Below, piece after piece: positions 51,608 through 60,962 of a DNA stretch of 64,000 nt (positions are counted from its first letter, which is position 1; every line of letters starts with the position of its first letter). Below the pieces are notes generated by a model, which worked only from the letters and a program-made list of their open reading frames with translations, was not told the DNA's origin and made no database searches. Origin of the DNA: JBFLYZ01 sp040756415 (GTDB taxonomy: Bacteria > Bacteroidota > Bacteroidia > JADZBD01); NCBI GenBank assembly GCA_040756415.1, contig JBFLYZ010000006.1:1-64000 (forward strand). Direction: 5' to 3'. A program made the position numbers and the translations under genes.

Positions 51608-52624
51608 TCAATTACTATCTAAAACTTTCAATAGCTCATCCAGCTTGGGGGTAAGAATGATCTCCGTTCTTCGGTTCTTTTTCCTCGCTTCCGGGGTTTT
51701 GGCCATATCTACCGGGTAGAACTCACCGCGTCCGGCAGCGGTTATCCTTTTAGGGTCTATGCTGGTGCCTTTCAGCAGTATTTTAGTCACCGAAGTGGCG
51801 CGCATCACACTAAGGTCCCAGTTGTCTTTGATCTCTCCGCTTCCGTTCATGGGCTGATCATCGGTGTGCCCTTCCACCATAATATTGATATCAGCATTGG
51901 TTTCCAGCAACTTAGCCAGCTTTTTCAGGGCCTCTACACCTTTGGATTGCACGGTGGTGCTGCCTGTGGCAAAGAGCAGGCTTTCGTCCATGGATACGTA
52001 GATCTTGCCGTTCTTCTGGGTAACGGTAAGTCCATTACCTTCAAAACCGATCAGGGCATCCGATACCTTTTTCTTCAGCTCCTTGATCGACTCGTCTTTT
52101 TTCTTGAGTATATCTTCCAGCTCCTGAATCTTCTTTTGCCGCTTGTCCAGCTCCGCGGTCAGCTCATCCAGCGATTTCTTTTTCAGGTCCAGCTCCAGTT
52201 GCAGCTTTTTCAGCTCATCCTCTTTCTTGATGAGCTGCTCCTGTGTCATCTGCAATTGCCCTACCAATTGCGTGTTCTGGTTGGCCGCGTTCTGCGAAAG
52301 CTTGCTGAGCTGGGATAGCAGTTGCTCGTTCACCTGGTTGAGCTTATCGTATTTCTGGGTAAGGTTACGGTAGTTGGTGCCGGTAATGGAAGTGTCTTTC
52401 TGCAAGCCGTAGATCTGCTTTTCTATTTCAGCCATCTTCGATTTATACTCTGCCAGCAGGGTCTCGTTCTTCTGGTTGGTCTCTTTCAGGGCTTTAAGCT
52501 CGGTTTCGCAACTGGTTCGTTTGCCTTGCTCCTCTTCCAGCTTGCGGGCGGGTACACAGGAGATGATGACGATGGAGGCCAGGGCGGAATAAAACAGGCC
52601 TTTTACGATCTTGCTTTTATTCAT
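51608..52624 (-). CDS. OmpA-family lipoprotein with coiled coil
   Basis: 338 residues from the ATG at 52624. Lipobox IISC at about 22-25; a long coiled coil (about 35-195) with Lys/Glu/Leu heptads; then an OmpA peptidoglycan-binding domain (about 205-330) with MVEGHTDDQPM and NWDLSVMRATSV. Probably ties the outer membrane to the cell wall across the periplasm. Possible promoter at 52650-52680. Followed by a strong terminator, so transcribed alone. Confidence 0.92.
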   Translation of the reverse strand: MNKSKIVKGLFYSALASIVIISCVPARKLEEEQGKRTSCETELKALKETNQKNETLLAEYKSKMAEIEKQIYGLQKDTSITGTNYRNLTQKYDKLNQVNEQLLSQLSKLSQNAANQNTQLVGQLQMTQEQLIKKEDELKKLQLELDLKKKSLDELTAELDKRQKKIQELEDILKKKDESIKELKKKVSDALIGFEGNGLTVTQKNGKIYVSMDESLLFATGSTTVQSKGVEALKKLAKLLETNADINIMVEGHTDDQPMNGSGEIKDNWDLSVMRATSVTKILLKGTSIDPKRITAAGRGEFYPVDMAKTPEARKKNRRTEIILTPKLDELLKVLDSN

Positions 52625-52649
52625 TTGGTGTAATTTTTGGTGGGACAAT

Positions 52650-52680
52650 ATTAATACAATTTTCAGCACTTTCCTGTCAA
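52650..52680 (-). promoter_or_regulatory. Possible promoter for the OmpA-like gene
   Basis: On the minus strand TTGACA (52675-52680), an 18-base spacer and TATTAAT (52650-52656). This resembles an Escherichia coli-type promoter rather than the Bacteroidota consensus, so it may be chance. Confidence 0.3.
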
Positions 52681-52750
52681 TAAATATGCCCAAAGGCCGG
52701 AACTTTTCAACCTTGTTTTCGTAAAATTGTCAGTATAAAAATATAAGCCT

Positions 52751-53464
52751 ATGGCCACGTTAAGCAAGAACTGGATTACCGAGAAACTGATCGATTTCGA
52801 GTACAAAAAGTACATCCTGCTGGCTTACCTGCAGGAGGTGAGCCGGCATTTCGAGCTTAATCAGTTGTACCCCGATCTGTCGGAGCTCATTCTACATTAC
52901 CACAATACCAAATCGCTGAAGGAGAATAAAAAGCAGTTGTTCGATGCTTTTCCCCAGCAAATGAAATCCATCGATGTCAGGCATTTTTTCATCCAGTATG
53001 AGAAGCTGCTTGAGGATGACCAGTTGATGAAGGAGATCGAGAGCATCATCGATTATTCCATTCCCAAGTTCGAGCATTACCTGAACGAGGGCAGGCAGAT
53101 CTACGATTTCATTGAAAAGCACCTGGAGATATTCCCCATTGGCGTGATACCGCTCAATACGGATTATGGATATCTTTTGCTCAAGGGAGGCAAGCGGAGC
53201 GATACCAATGTGTTCGAGTACCAGATTACATTATTTGAAAAGCCGGGCGAGAAATACCGCGCCATACACACGAGTTTTGTGCGCAGCTACAGCAGCACCT
53301 TTACCAACACCTTTGATTTTATCAAAACCGACCTGATCCGCGAGAACAGCAAGCTGCCCAACCCGGCAGCCTACGCGATAGAAACGGAGCTGGACATACC
53401 CTTGCACGAGACCTTTCTGCCTATTGCCAAGCGAACGCTGGTGCGCTACGTGGCGGCAGCCTGA
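52751..53464 (+). CDS. Conserved protein of unknown function
   Basis: 237 residues, cytoplasmic by lack of signal peptide or membrane segment. The N-terminal two thirds are helical and acidic; the C-terminal third has a beta-rich stretch (GYLLLKGGKRSDTNVFEYQ). I recognise no family, but the codon usage and clean terminator show a real gene. It diverges from the OmpA-like gene. Confidence 0.75.
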   Translation: MATLSKNWITEKLIDFEYKKYILLAYLQEVSRHFELNQLYPDLSELILHYHNTKSLKENKKQLFDAFPQQMKSIDVRHFFIQYEKLLEDDQLMKEIESIIDYSIPKFEHYLNEGRQIYDFIEKHLEIFPIGVIPLNTDYGYLLLKGGKRSDTNVFEYQITLFEKPGEKYRAIHTSFVRSYSSTFTNTFDFIKTDLIRENSKLPNPAAYAIETELDIPLHETFLPIAKRTLVRYVAAA

Positions 53465-53489
53465 CCGGCCCGAACGAAAAACAAAAAAC

Positions 53490-53505
53490 CCGGATGCCTG
53501 TCCGG
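53490..53505. terminator. Hairpin between convergent genes
   Basis: CCGGA-N6-TCCGG with flanking A run on the left and T run on the right, usable in both directions by the gene ending at 53464 and the one ending at 53532. Confidence 0.65.
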
Positions 53506-53531
53506 ATTTTTTTGTTGTTGAAAAGGGAATA

Positions 53532-55292
53532 TTACTTCTTTTTCGGCTCTTCTTTGGGAACGAAATAAACCCTGCTCAGGTCGCGGTATTCCATGGCATT
53601 GGCAGGGAAATTCTTCACATTGTTCTGCAGCATACGGTAGTTCTCATCATAGAAGATGGGCATGAAAGCGGCATCTGAAATGGCGATCTGGTCGGCTTTC
53701 ATATACAGCTCAAAACGCTTGGTCTCATCGGGTTCTTTCATGGCTGCCATGAACACCGAATCGTATACCGGGTTCTGGTAACGGACCGAGTTGGTGGCTG
53801 AGCGGTCGTTCAGGTTCTTCGGCACGTGTCCGCCATAGAGCAGGGTCAGGAAGGTTTCGGGATCCGGGTAGTCGGCTATCCACGAAGTTCTCCAGAACAG
53901 GGACTTGCCCGTTTCCAGCTTATCCAGGTGCTGGCTGAACGGCATGGGATCTATCTTCACATCGATGTTCAGGTTCTCTTTCAGCATGCTGCGGATGGCT
54001 TCGGCCGTAAGTACGTTACGGTCGCCACCCCCGCTGTTGATCTGCAGGGTGATCACCGGGAATCCCTTTCCGTTCGGGTAGCCGGCATCGGCCAGGTATT
54101 TCTGGGCCAGCTCCTTGTCGAACCTGAAGCCCTGTATCTTCTTAAAATCATAGCCTTTTGATTCAAAGGCCTGGGTGGGAGGCACCATGCCGTAAATGCC
54201 CGGTATGCCCTCGCCCTTGAGCGTATAGTTAACGATCTTCTCGCGGTCAATGGCATAGTTGAAGGCCAGGCGCACATTCTTGTTCTTGAAGATATCGCTG
54301 GGATTCAGGAAGCCGTAATAGAAGGTGCTCATAGCCGGCTCGATCTGGAGCTGGAAGGCGCGGTTGCCCTCTTTGGCTTCATTGAAATCGGCCAGAATCT
54401 CATCGATCATTTCCGTGGGCAGGCGGTAGACCAGGTCAAGCTTACCCTGGCGGAAATCGAGCAGCTCCTGCTTCTTTTCTTTTACAAAAGTGAACTTGAT
54501 GCCATCCAGGTAAGGCAGCTTATTGCCGTACTCATCGCTCTGCCAGTAGTTCTGGTTCTTTTCCAGGATAACGTAATCGCCTTCTTTCACCTTGCTTACG
54601 CTGAATGCACCGGTGCCTACGCACTTCACGCGCATCTCCTCACCGTATTTTTCCCAGGCCTCTTTAGGATAGACCCAGCATCCGGGCATGGTCAGGATGT
54701 TTTCAAAGCCGGCAAAGGGAAAATTGAGGGTGATCTGCAGGGTGTACGGGTCAACCACCTTGAGGCCTTCCACGCCAGTCAAAGAGCCTTTGTTCTGGGT
54801 GGAGTTATAGTACTCGCTGGCGCCTTTTACGCGGTCTTTGAATGTAAGATCAAACTGCGAGTTATTGGGCGAATACGTGCAGAGCTGGGTGAAGCACCAC
54901 TTAAAATCCTCAGCGGTCACTTCCCTTCCCTTCCCGCCCGAAAAGCAGGAATCATCATGGAACACCACGCCCTTGCGCAGGTAAAAGGTCCATACCGTAG
55001 CGTCATCGTTCTTCTCCCATTTCTCAGCCAGGGCGGGAATGACCTTCAGGTCGGCCTGGTTGAGCTTGAGCAGGCCCTCATAAACCTGGTTGGCGATACG
55101 GTGGGAGGCCACCTCGGTAATATTGAGCGGATACAGGTTACGGAAATCCTCCACCTCGTTCATCTTGAAAACATCACCGTAATATATTCCCCCCTTACCA
55201 GGTGTGAGCCCGCCTTCTGTATTGGTATCGCTACCGCAGGAAGAAAATAATAGGGCAGAAGCCGCGGAAAGCGTATATAGGACCTTTCTCAT
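53532..55292 (-). CDS. Oligopeptide-type ABC transporter substrate-binding lipoprotein
   Basis: 586 residues. Lipobox FSSC at about 16-19. Belongs to the SBP_bac_5 (DppA/OppA) family: EDFRNLYPLNITEVASHRIANQVYE-type N-terminus, WTFYLRKGVVFHD, and NVRLAFNYAIDREKIV. Binds peptides or similar ligands and hands them to a permease. No permease or ATPase gene lies in the window, so its partners are elsewhere or it works alone. A full-consensus promoter precedes it. Confidence 0.92.
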   Translation of the reverse strand: MRKVLYTLSAASALLFSSCGSDTNTEGGLTPGKGGIYYGDVFKMNEVEDFRNLYPLNITEVASHRIANQVYEGLLKLNQADLKVIPALAEKWEKNDDATVWTFYLRKGVVFHDDSCFSGGKGREVTAEDFKWCFTQLCTYSPNNSQFDLTFKDRVKGASEYYNSTQNKGSLTGVEGLKVVDPYTLQITLNFPFAGFENILTMPGCWVYPKEAWEKYGEEMRVKCVGTGAFSVSKVKEGDYVILEKNQNYWQSDEYGNKLPYLDGIKFTFVKEKKQELLDFRQGKLDLVYRLPTEMIDEILADFNEAKEGNRAFQLQIEPAMSTFYYGFLNPSDIFKNKNVRLAFNYAIDREKIVNYTLKGEGIPGIYGMVPPTQAFESKGYDFKKIQGFRFDKELAQKYLADAGYPNGKGFPVITLQINSGGGDRNVLTAEAIRSMLKENLNIDVKIDPMPFSQHLDKLETGKSLFWRTSWIADYPDPETFLTLLYGGHVPKNLNDRSATNSVRYQNPVYDSVFMAAMKEPDETKRFELYMKADQIAISDAAFMPIFYDENYRMLQNNVKNFPANAMEYRDLSRVYFVPKEEPKKK

Positions 55293-55320
55293 ATAGGACT
55301 TGTATTTCGAATTGAAGCAA

Positions 55321-55351
55321 CAAAAATAATAATGTAATATGAATGTGCAAA
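55321..55351 (-). promoter_or_regulatory. Promoter for the oligopeptide-binding lipoprotein gene
   Basis: On the minus strand TTTG (55348-55351), a 19-base spacer and TATTTTTG (55321-55328), a full consensus match about 28 bases before the start codon. Confidence 0.72.
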
Positions 55352-55390
55352 CTTAATTTTGGAGATAATAAGTCCCTGCCCGACAAGGGG

Positions 55391-56158
55391 TTAAAAATCC
55401 ACCTCCACCAGGATAGGGCAGTGGTCAGAGTGCCGCGCTTCGGGCAGGATTGCCGCCCTTTTCAGCCTTGGCTCCAGCTCCCTGCTGGCCAGGTGATAAT
55501 CGATGCGCCAGCCCAGGTTCTTGGCCCTGGCATTGGCCCTGAAGCTCCACCAGGAATACTGGTGAGGCTGCTGGTTGAAATGGCGGAACGTGTCAATAAA
55601 GCCGCTGTCCATGAATTGGCCTATCCACTCGCGTTCTTCGGGAAGGAAACCCGATGAGTTGGCATTGCTCACGGGATTATGAATGTCAATGGCCTTGTGG
55701 CAGATGTTGTAATCGCCTGAAATGATCAGGTTGGGCCTTTTCTTCCTCAACTCATGGATGTAGTTCCGGAAATCGTCCAGGAACCTGTACTTGAAGTTCT
55801 GCCGCTCGTCACCCGTGGTGCCCGAAGGGAAATAAACGCTCATCACCGAAACATCGCCATAATCTGCCCTGATGGTGCGGCCCTCATTATCGTAATCGTT
55901 CAGCCCGCATCCGTACTCCACGTGATCGGGCTGCTCCTTCGAGAGAATGGCCACCCCGCTGTATCCCTTTTTTTGCGCGGGATACCAGAAATGCCTATAG
56001 CCCAGCTTCTCGAACTCTTCCACCGGTATCACCTCAGCATGCGCTTTGATCTCCTGCAGGCATACGATATCGGCATTGGCGGCTTTGAGCCAGCCGCAGA
56101 GGTCTTTTCCCATGGCGGCCCGTATCCCGTTTACATTGTATGAAATGATCTTTTTCAT
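55391..56158 (-). CDS. xth: Exodeoxyribonuclease III
   Basis: 255 residues from the ATG at 56158 (MKKIISYNVNGIRAAMGK); longer frames to 56368 overlap the divergent gene. Removes abasic sites and 3' blocks in base-excision repair. Full set of motifs: NVNGIR, CLQEIK, YSGVAIL, GDYNICHKAIDI, RIDYHLAS and HSDHCPI. Intact, unlike the relic at 27733. It diverges from the large outer-membrane gene. Confidence 0.95.
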   Translation of the reverse strand: MKKIISYNVNGIRAAMGKDLCGWLKAANADIVCLQEIKAHAEVIPVEEFEKLGYRHFWYPAQKKGYSGVAILSKEQPDHVEYGCGLNDYDNEGRTIRADYGDVSVMSVYFPSGTTGDERQNFKYRFLDDFRNYIHELRKKRPNLIISGDYNICHKAIDIHNPVSNANSSGFLPEEREWIGQFMDSGFIDTFRHFNQQPHQYSWWSFRANARAKNLGWRIDYHLASRELEPRLKRAAILPEARHSDHCPILVEVDF

Positions 56159-56180
56159 TGCGCGTGAAAACAATTGACGG

Positions 56181-59100
56181 ATGAATTCCGTTATAGAAAC
56201 GATGCAAATTAGTAATTTTAGCTTTTGCCCCCGAGGGTTGAAAAACAAATTTTTCATATCGCTTTTCCTGTTTCTTCCCTTCATGGCCCTGGCGCAAAAT
56301 CCCGGCTTGGTGCGGCAGAAAAAGGTTTCGCCTGGCAGCGATACCGTGCGGCTCGACAGCCTGAGCATCCTTCCCTCTTCCCTGAAATTCGACCCGCCAC
56401 TGGATTCATCCTGCTACCGCCTGAACTTTGCGGAAGGCTACCTGGTATGGGATAAGCAGGCGCTGAAAAAAAAAGGAATAAGTGCCGACAGCATTACCGT
56501 TCTCTACCAGGCCTTTCCATTCAGCCTGTCAAAAACATATTCACACAAGGATGTCGGCCAGCTCGATAAAAAAACGGTCAGCAACCCTTTCGTCTATAAG
56601 CCCGGCTCAAAAAGCAATGCCGATATCTTCAACCTGGGCGGCCTGAACAAAAGCGGGAGTATTTCGCGGGGAGTCATGTTCGGCAATAACCAGGATATCT
56701 CAGTGAGCTCCAATCTCGACCTGCGCCTTTCCGGCAGGCTGAGCGAGAACATCGATATCGTGCTGGCGGCCACCGATGATAATATTCCCATTCAGCCCGA
56801 TGGCACTACCCAGCAGTTGCAGGAGTTCGATAAGGTGTTCATCCAGCTTTCTGACAGCAACAATAAGCTGGTTGCGGGCGATTTCGTTCTGCTCCGGCCC
56901 AATTCGTATTTCATGAATTACAACAAGAAAGCGCAGGGGCTTAGCTTCACCAGCGTATATTCTAAAACAACCCTGAAAAATACGGATCAGGCGAACTGGA
57001 GCCTGAGCGATAAGATAAAAACGGTGAATACGGTCACCGCCAGCGCTGCGGTAAGCAAGGGCAAGTTCGCGCGCAACCTGTTCCAGGGCATAGAAGGCAA
57101 CCAGGGGCCCTACCGCCTGAGGGGCGCTGAGAACGAATTGTTCATCATCGTGCTTTCGGGCAGCGAGAAGGTGTATATTGACGGGGAGCTGATGGAGCGG
57201 GGAGCCGACAACGATTACATCATTGATTACAACACGGCCGAGATCATTTTCACGCCCCGCCAGAAGATCACGAAGGACAAGCGCATTGCGGTAGAGTTCC
57301 AGTACTCGGATAAGAACTACGCCCGCTCGCTCTACCAGCTCAGCGATGAGTTCCAGAAAGGAAAATGGAAGCTCAGCATCAATTACTATTCGGAGCAGGA
57401 CAACAAGAACAAGCCGCTCCAGCAGCAGCTCAACGATACGGACCGGGTCATCATGGCGAACGCGGGCGACCAGGTATCCGATGCCTTTACCAGCGGGGTT
57501 GACAGCGTGGTCTTCAACAGCTCCGAGGTCTTGTATGATATGCGGGATACGACCAGGGGCTCGTTCACCTACAACGACATTTTTGTTTACTCCACCGATT
57601 CTTCCGTGGCCCATTACCGCCTGAGCTTCTCTTACGTGGGGCCGAACAACGGCAACTATGTGCAAACCGCATCGGCCGTGAACGGTAAAGTGTTCAAATG
57701 GGTGATGCCCGATACGCTCACCGGCCAGCTTCGCGGCTCGTACGAGCCGGTGCTGTTGCTGGTCACGCCCAAACAGAAGGAGATGCTGACAGCCGGCATC
57801 GTTTACCAGTTCTCAAAGAACTATTTCATTTCACTGGAAGGCGCCTACACCCGCAACGATATCAACCGGTTTTCGGCCCTGGATAAAGCGAACGATGACG
57901 GTTACGGGTTCAGGGCCGGTATGCAGGTGCCGGTATGGGAGGACAAATCCCCCGATCCGCGTTATGCCGAATTGCTCCTGAAGGCCGGGTACGAATATGT
58001 ACAAATGGATTTTTCGCCCATAGAGCGCTTTCGCCCGGTCGAGTTCGAACGCGACTGGAACAGGAGCTCGTCCTCTTTCCTGTCTGACCAGCACCTCTTC
58101 AGCGCAGGCCTGGTCTTTAACTCGGGCCATGTTCCGCTGAAGCAGAAGTTCACTGCAGGCTATTCCTTCGGCTCATTCACCGAAGGTTCGTTCTATACCG
58201 GCATGAAACACGGCATGCACAGCAGGTTGGACAATAAAAAATACCTGCTCGACCTGAATGCCAGTTTTCTTCAATCGGATAACGTTACTTCGCTGACGCA
58301 ATTTACCCGCGGAAAGATCAATGCCGCGCGCAGGTTCAAATGGATCACGCCAGGAGTAAGAGCACAGTACGAGCAGAACCTGTTCCAAAGAAACAATTCC
58401 GATTCGCTCAATACGGGCAGCTTTCAGTTCGCGGAGTGGGAGCTTTACGCGCAGAAGCAGGATACGTCCAAACTGTTCCTGGAGCTGAGCTACCGCGAGC
58501 GTACCGACTGGCTGGTGAGGAATTATGCGCTGTCGGAGGCTACCTTTGCCCGCAATTACGGCATGGATCTCCGCTTGATGAAGAACCCGAACAGCCAGCT
58601 TCGATTCAATGCCACCTACCGCGAGCTGGAAATAAAAGATACGCTCATTACCACGCAAAAACCGGATAATACCCTGCTGGGAAGGGCCGAATACAGCTTC
58701 AGCCTGTGGAAGGGTGCCCTGAGCTCGGCAACCTTTTACGAAATAGGTTCGGGCCTGGAGCTGAAAAAGGAATACACATTCATAGAGGTGCAGCCCGGAC
58801 AGGGAGTGTACACCTGGATCGACTACAATGGCAACGGGGTAAAGGAGCTCAACGAGTTTGAGACCGCGGCCTTTCCTGACCAGGCCACCTACATCAAAGT
58901 GTTCGTGCCCACGGATGATTACATCAAGACCTTTTCCAACCAGTTCAGCCAGGTGCTGAGCCTGCGCCCGCTGGCGGTATGGTCGGGTAAAACGGGATTT
59001 AAAAAATTCCTGACGCGTTTCGCCAGCCAGATCGCTTACCGCGTGGACCGCAAATCGACTGACGAGGACCTGCTCATGGCCTACAACCCGTTTTTAAGGC

Positions 59101-59774
59101 AGGTGGCCGACAGCACCCTGCAATCGCTTAACTCCTCGTTCAGGAATACGTTTTATTTTAACCAGACCAGCTCTATTTTTGGCGCTGACTATACATACCA
59201 GGATAACCGCAACAAGCAATTGCTCACCAACGGTTTCGATTCGCGCGAGAATATCTACCACGAGGTAAGGGCGCGCTGGAACATTACCCGCAAATGGACC
59301 CTGCAGGAAACGGCCCGTAACGGGGTGAAGAGGCGCTCCTCCCTGTTCTTCGGAAGCGGCAACTATGCCATTTCGTACACCGAGGCCGAAACGAAGGTCA
59401 GCTACCAGCCCGGCACCACCTTCCGCGTGAGCGTGAGCTATAAGTACACCGAAAAATACAACCATCCGGACCTGGGTCCGCAAAAGGCTTTCATGAACAA
59501 TTTCGGGATGGAGCTTAAGTATAACGTGCTCAACAAGGGTAACCTGCAATTGAAAGGAAACTACATCGAGATCAGGTACAACGATTCATCGAATACCACG
59601 CTGGCCTTCGAGATGCTGGACGGACTGAAGACAGGCCAGAACATTACCTGGGGCGTATCTTACCAGCGCAACCTGGGGGGCAATATGCAGCTCAGCCTGA
59701 CCTATGACGGACGCAAGTCGGAAACGGTAAAGACCATCCATACGGGCGGGGCGCAGGTGAGGGCCTTCTTTTAA
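56181..59774 (+). CDS. Very large outer-membrane protein, Bacteroidota-specific
   Basis: 1197 residues as drawn. A signal peptide ends near residue 38 (FLPFMALAQN). A start at 56202, or a TTG at 56238 giving a signal of normal length, is also possible. Most of the mature chain looks like beta strands of a large barrel, with repeated motifs such as ISVSSNLDLRLSGRLSENID and an EF-hand-like loop DYNGNGVKELNEFE. It ends in Phe, as outer-membrane proteins do. Parts recall the strand patterns of SprA-like proteins, but I cannot assign the family. Single gene. Confidence 0.82.
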   Translation: MNSVIETMQISNFSFCPRGLKNKFFISLFLFLPFMALAQNPGLVRQKKVSPGSDTVRLDSLSILPSSLKFDPPLDSSCYRLNFAEGYLVWDKQALKKKGISADSITVLYQAFPFSLSKTYSHKDVGQLDKKTVSNPFVYKPGSKSNADIFNLGGLNKSGSISRGVMFGNNQDISVSSNLDLRLSGRLSENIDIVLAATDDNIPIQPDGTTQQLQEFDKVFIQLSDSNNKLVAGDFVLLRPNSYFMNYNKKAQGLSFTSVYSKTTLKNTDQANWSLSDKIKTVNTVTASAAVSKGKFARNLFQGIEGNQGPYRLRGAENELFIIVLSGSEKVYIDGELMERGADNDYIIDYNTAEIIFTPRQKITKDKRIAVEFQYSDKNYARSLYQLSDEFQKGKWKLSINYYSEQDNKNKPLQQQLNDTDRVIMANAGDQVSDAFTSGVDSVVFNSSEVLYDMRDTTRGSFTYNDIFVYSTDSSVAHYRLSFSYVGPNNGNYVQTASAVNGKVFKWVMPDTLTGQLRGSYEPVLLLVTPKQKEMLTAGIVYQFSKNYFISLEGAYTRNDINRFSALDKANDDGYGFRAGMQVPVWEDKSPDPRYAELLLKAGYEYVQMDFSPIERFRPVEFERDWNRSSSSFLSDQHLFSAGLVFNSGHVPLKQKFTAGYSFGSFTEGSFYTGMKHGMHSRLDNKKYLLDLNASFLQSDNVTSLTQFTRGKINAARRFKWITPGVRAQYEQNLFQRNNSDSLNTGSFQFAEWELYAQKQDTSKLFLELSYRERTDWLVRNYALSEATFARNYGMDLRLMKNPNSQLRFNATYRELEIKDTLITTQKPDNTLLGRAEYSFSLWKGALSSATFYEIGSGLELKKEYTFIEVQPGQGVYTWIDYNGNGVKELNEFETAAFPDQATYIKVFVPTDDYIKTFSNQFSQVLSLRPLAVWSGKTGFKKFLTRFASQIAYRVDRKSTDEDLLMAYNPFLRQVADSTLQSLNSSFRNTFYFNQTSSIFGADYTYQDNRNKQLLTNGFDSRENIYHEVRARWNITRKWTLQETARNGVKRRSSLFFGSGNYAISYTEAETKVSYQPGTTFRVSVSYKYTEKYNHPDLGPQKAFMNNFGMELKYNVLNKGNLQLKGNYIEIRYNDSSNTTLAFEMLDGLKTGQNITWGVSYQRNLGGNMQLSLTYDGRKSETVKTIHTGGAQVRAFF

Positions 59775-59792
59775 AAATGTATTTTAGCGCAA

Positions 59793-60236
59793 ATGATCGA
59801 CAACTCCCACGAACGCTTCATGCGCGAAGCGCTGAAAGAAGCTAAAAAAGCCTTTGAGGCGGATGAAGTGCCCGTGGGGGCGGTGGTGGTGTGCAACAAC
59901 CAGGTCATCGCCCGCGCGCATAACCTCACCGAGCGCCTGAACGATGTGACCGCACATGCCGAAATGCAGGCCATCACAGCCGCGGCCAACCACCTGGGCG
60001 GAAAATACCTTAACGAGTGCACGCTTTATGTAACGGTCGAGCCCTGCGTGATGTGCGCGGGCGGATCGTTCTGGGCCCAACTAGGCTCCATCGTATTCGG
60101 AGCGTATGATGAGAAAAGAGGATTTATTAAAACCTCACCGCAGATCATTCATCCGAAGACCAAGCTGATAGGAGGCATACTGAGGGAAGAATGCGGGGAG
60201 CTGATGAAAGAATTTTTCCGGAGGAAAAGAGGTTGA
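59793..60236 (+). CDS. tadA: tRNA-specific adenosine deaminase
   Basis: 147 residues. Converts A34 to inosine in tRNA-Arg(ACG). Zinc and catalytic motifs HAEMQAI (about 50-56) and PCVMCAGG (about 80-87) are complete, and the C-terminal FFRRKR is typical. It follows the large outer-membrane gene by 18 bases. Confidence 0.94.
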   Translation: MIDNSHERFMREALKEAKKAFEADEVPVGAVVVCNNQVIARAHNLTERLNDVTAHAEMQAITAAANHLGGKYLNECTLYVTVEPCVMCAGGSFWAQLGSIVFGAYDEKRGFIKTSPQIIHPKTKLIGGILREECGELMKEFFRRKRG

Positions 60237-60261
60237 CCGGCAGTCGGTCGACCTGGAACAC

Positions 60262-60311
60262 ATCCCCCGCCATCCGCCTAATGCGGATGCCCCCCCTTTC
60301 AAAGGGGAAAT
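60262..60311. repeat. Dispersed intergenic repeat with central palindrome, copy 2
   Basis: Core CATCCGCC-TAA-TGCGGATG (60271-60289), followed by CCCCTTTCAAAGGGG. Aligns with 46787-46836. Next to it, 60340-60370 holds an ACCACAGAGAATACAGG-type stretch that resembles a common intergenic repeat of several phyla. Confidence 0.7.
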
Positions 60312-60360
60312 CCCAGAGTAATCTGTGGTAAATGACTTTTACACCACAGAGAATACAGGT

Positions 60361-60447
60361 TTACACAGAAAAAAACGGGAACTGATTTGTCTCTTCAATC
60401 GGGTAGCCCTTTTCTATCCACTCAGCAGATAGGTCGGTAGGTAAACC
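60361..60447 (-). pseudogene. C-terminal remnant of a tandem copy of the rhodanese-like gene
   Basis: On the minus strand 27 codons ending in TAA at 60361 encode LPTDLSAEWIEKGYPIEETN plus seven residues. Eighteen of the first twenty match the C-terminus of the gene just upstream (60473). Most of the nucleotide differences are silent third-base changes, so the copy was under protein-level selection before it was cut short. Its 5' side meets a CCTGCCTGCC palindromic element (60446-60455). Confidence 0.75.
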
Positions 60448-60472
60448 TGCCTGCCGGATTGCCAAGGTTTAC

Positions 60473-60937
60473 TTAATTCGTTTCTTCAAGTGGATAACCT
60501 TTTTCTATCCAATCAGCGGACAGATCAGTAGGCAGGTACAGCACCTTGGCGTTCTTGTATCCCGCTTCTTCCAGGTATTCGAAGGGGGGCTTGATGTTCG
60601 GGCAGGTCTTGAACTTGCAGCAGCCGCAGTACACAATGATCTCCTTATCCTTTGCGTACTTGCTTACCAGGTATTTGAAATCCTCCATGCCCTTGAGGGT
60701 AGAGGTAGCCTCGCTGGTCTTGACCGCGCCTTTAATGAGATCTACAGGCCCCACGCAGATAATGACGGGCTTCTTGGCTGCCGGGTCGTTCAGGGTCTTG
60801 GCCAGGTCGGCAGGGTACACCAATTGCGTAATATCCCAGGGAACATCGGTTTGCTTGAAGGCGTACAAGCTGAACAGCATTGCGCAGATGACCAGCGACA
60901 CGCTTTTCCAATATCTCATAGCTATCTTTTTGTCCAT
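60473..60937 (-). CDS. Exported or membrane-anchored rhodanese-like protein
   Basis: 154 residues from the ATG at 60937; an in-frame TTG upstream is less likely. A hydrophobic N-terminal helix (about 11-25) is followed by a rhodanese-like fold with IIVYCGCCKFKTCP, where the first Cys is at the place of the catalytic loop but the loop is unusually Cys-rich. It could handle sulfur, disulfides or a metal. A decayed partial copy follows 25 bases downstream. Confidence 0.8.
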   Translation of the reverse strand: MDKKIAMRYWKSVSLVICAMLFSLYAFKQTDVPWDITQLVYPADLAKTLNDPAAKKPVIICVGPVDLIKGAVKTSEATSTLKGMEDFKYLVSKYAKDKEIIVYCGCCKFKTCPNIKPPFEYLEEAGYKNAKVLYLPTDLSADWIEKGYPLEETN

Positions 60938-60962
60938 AATTAACAAAAACTGTACCGCTAAT

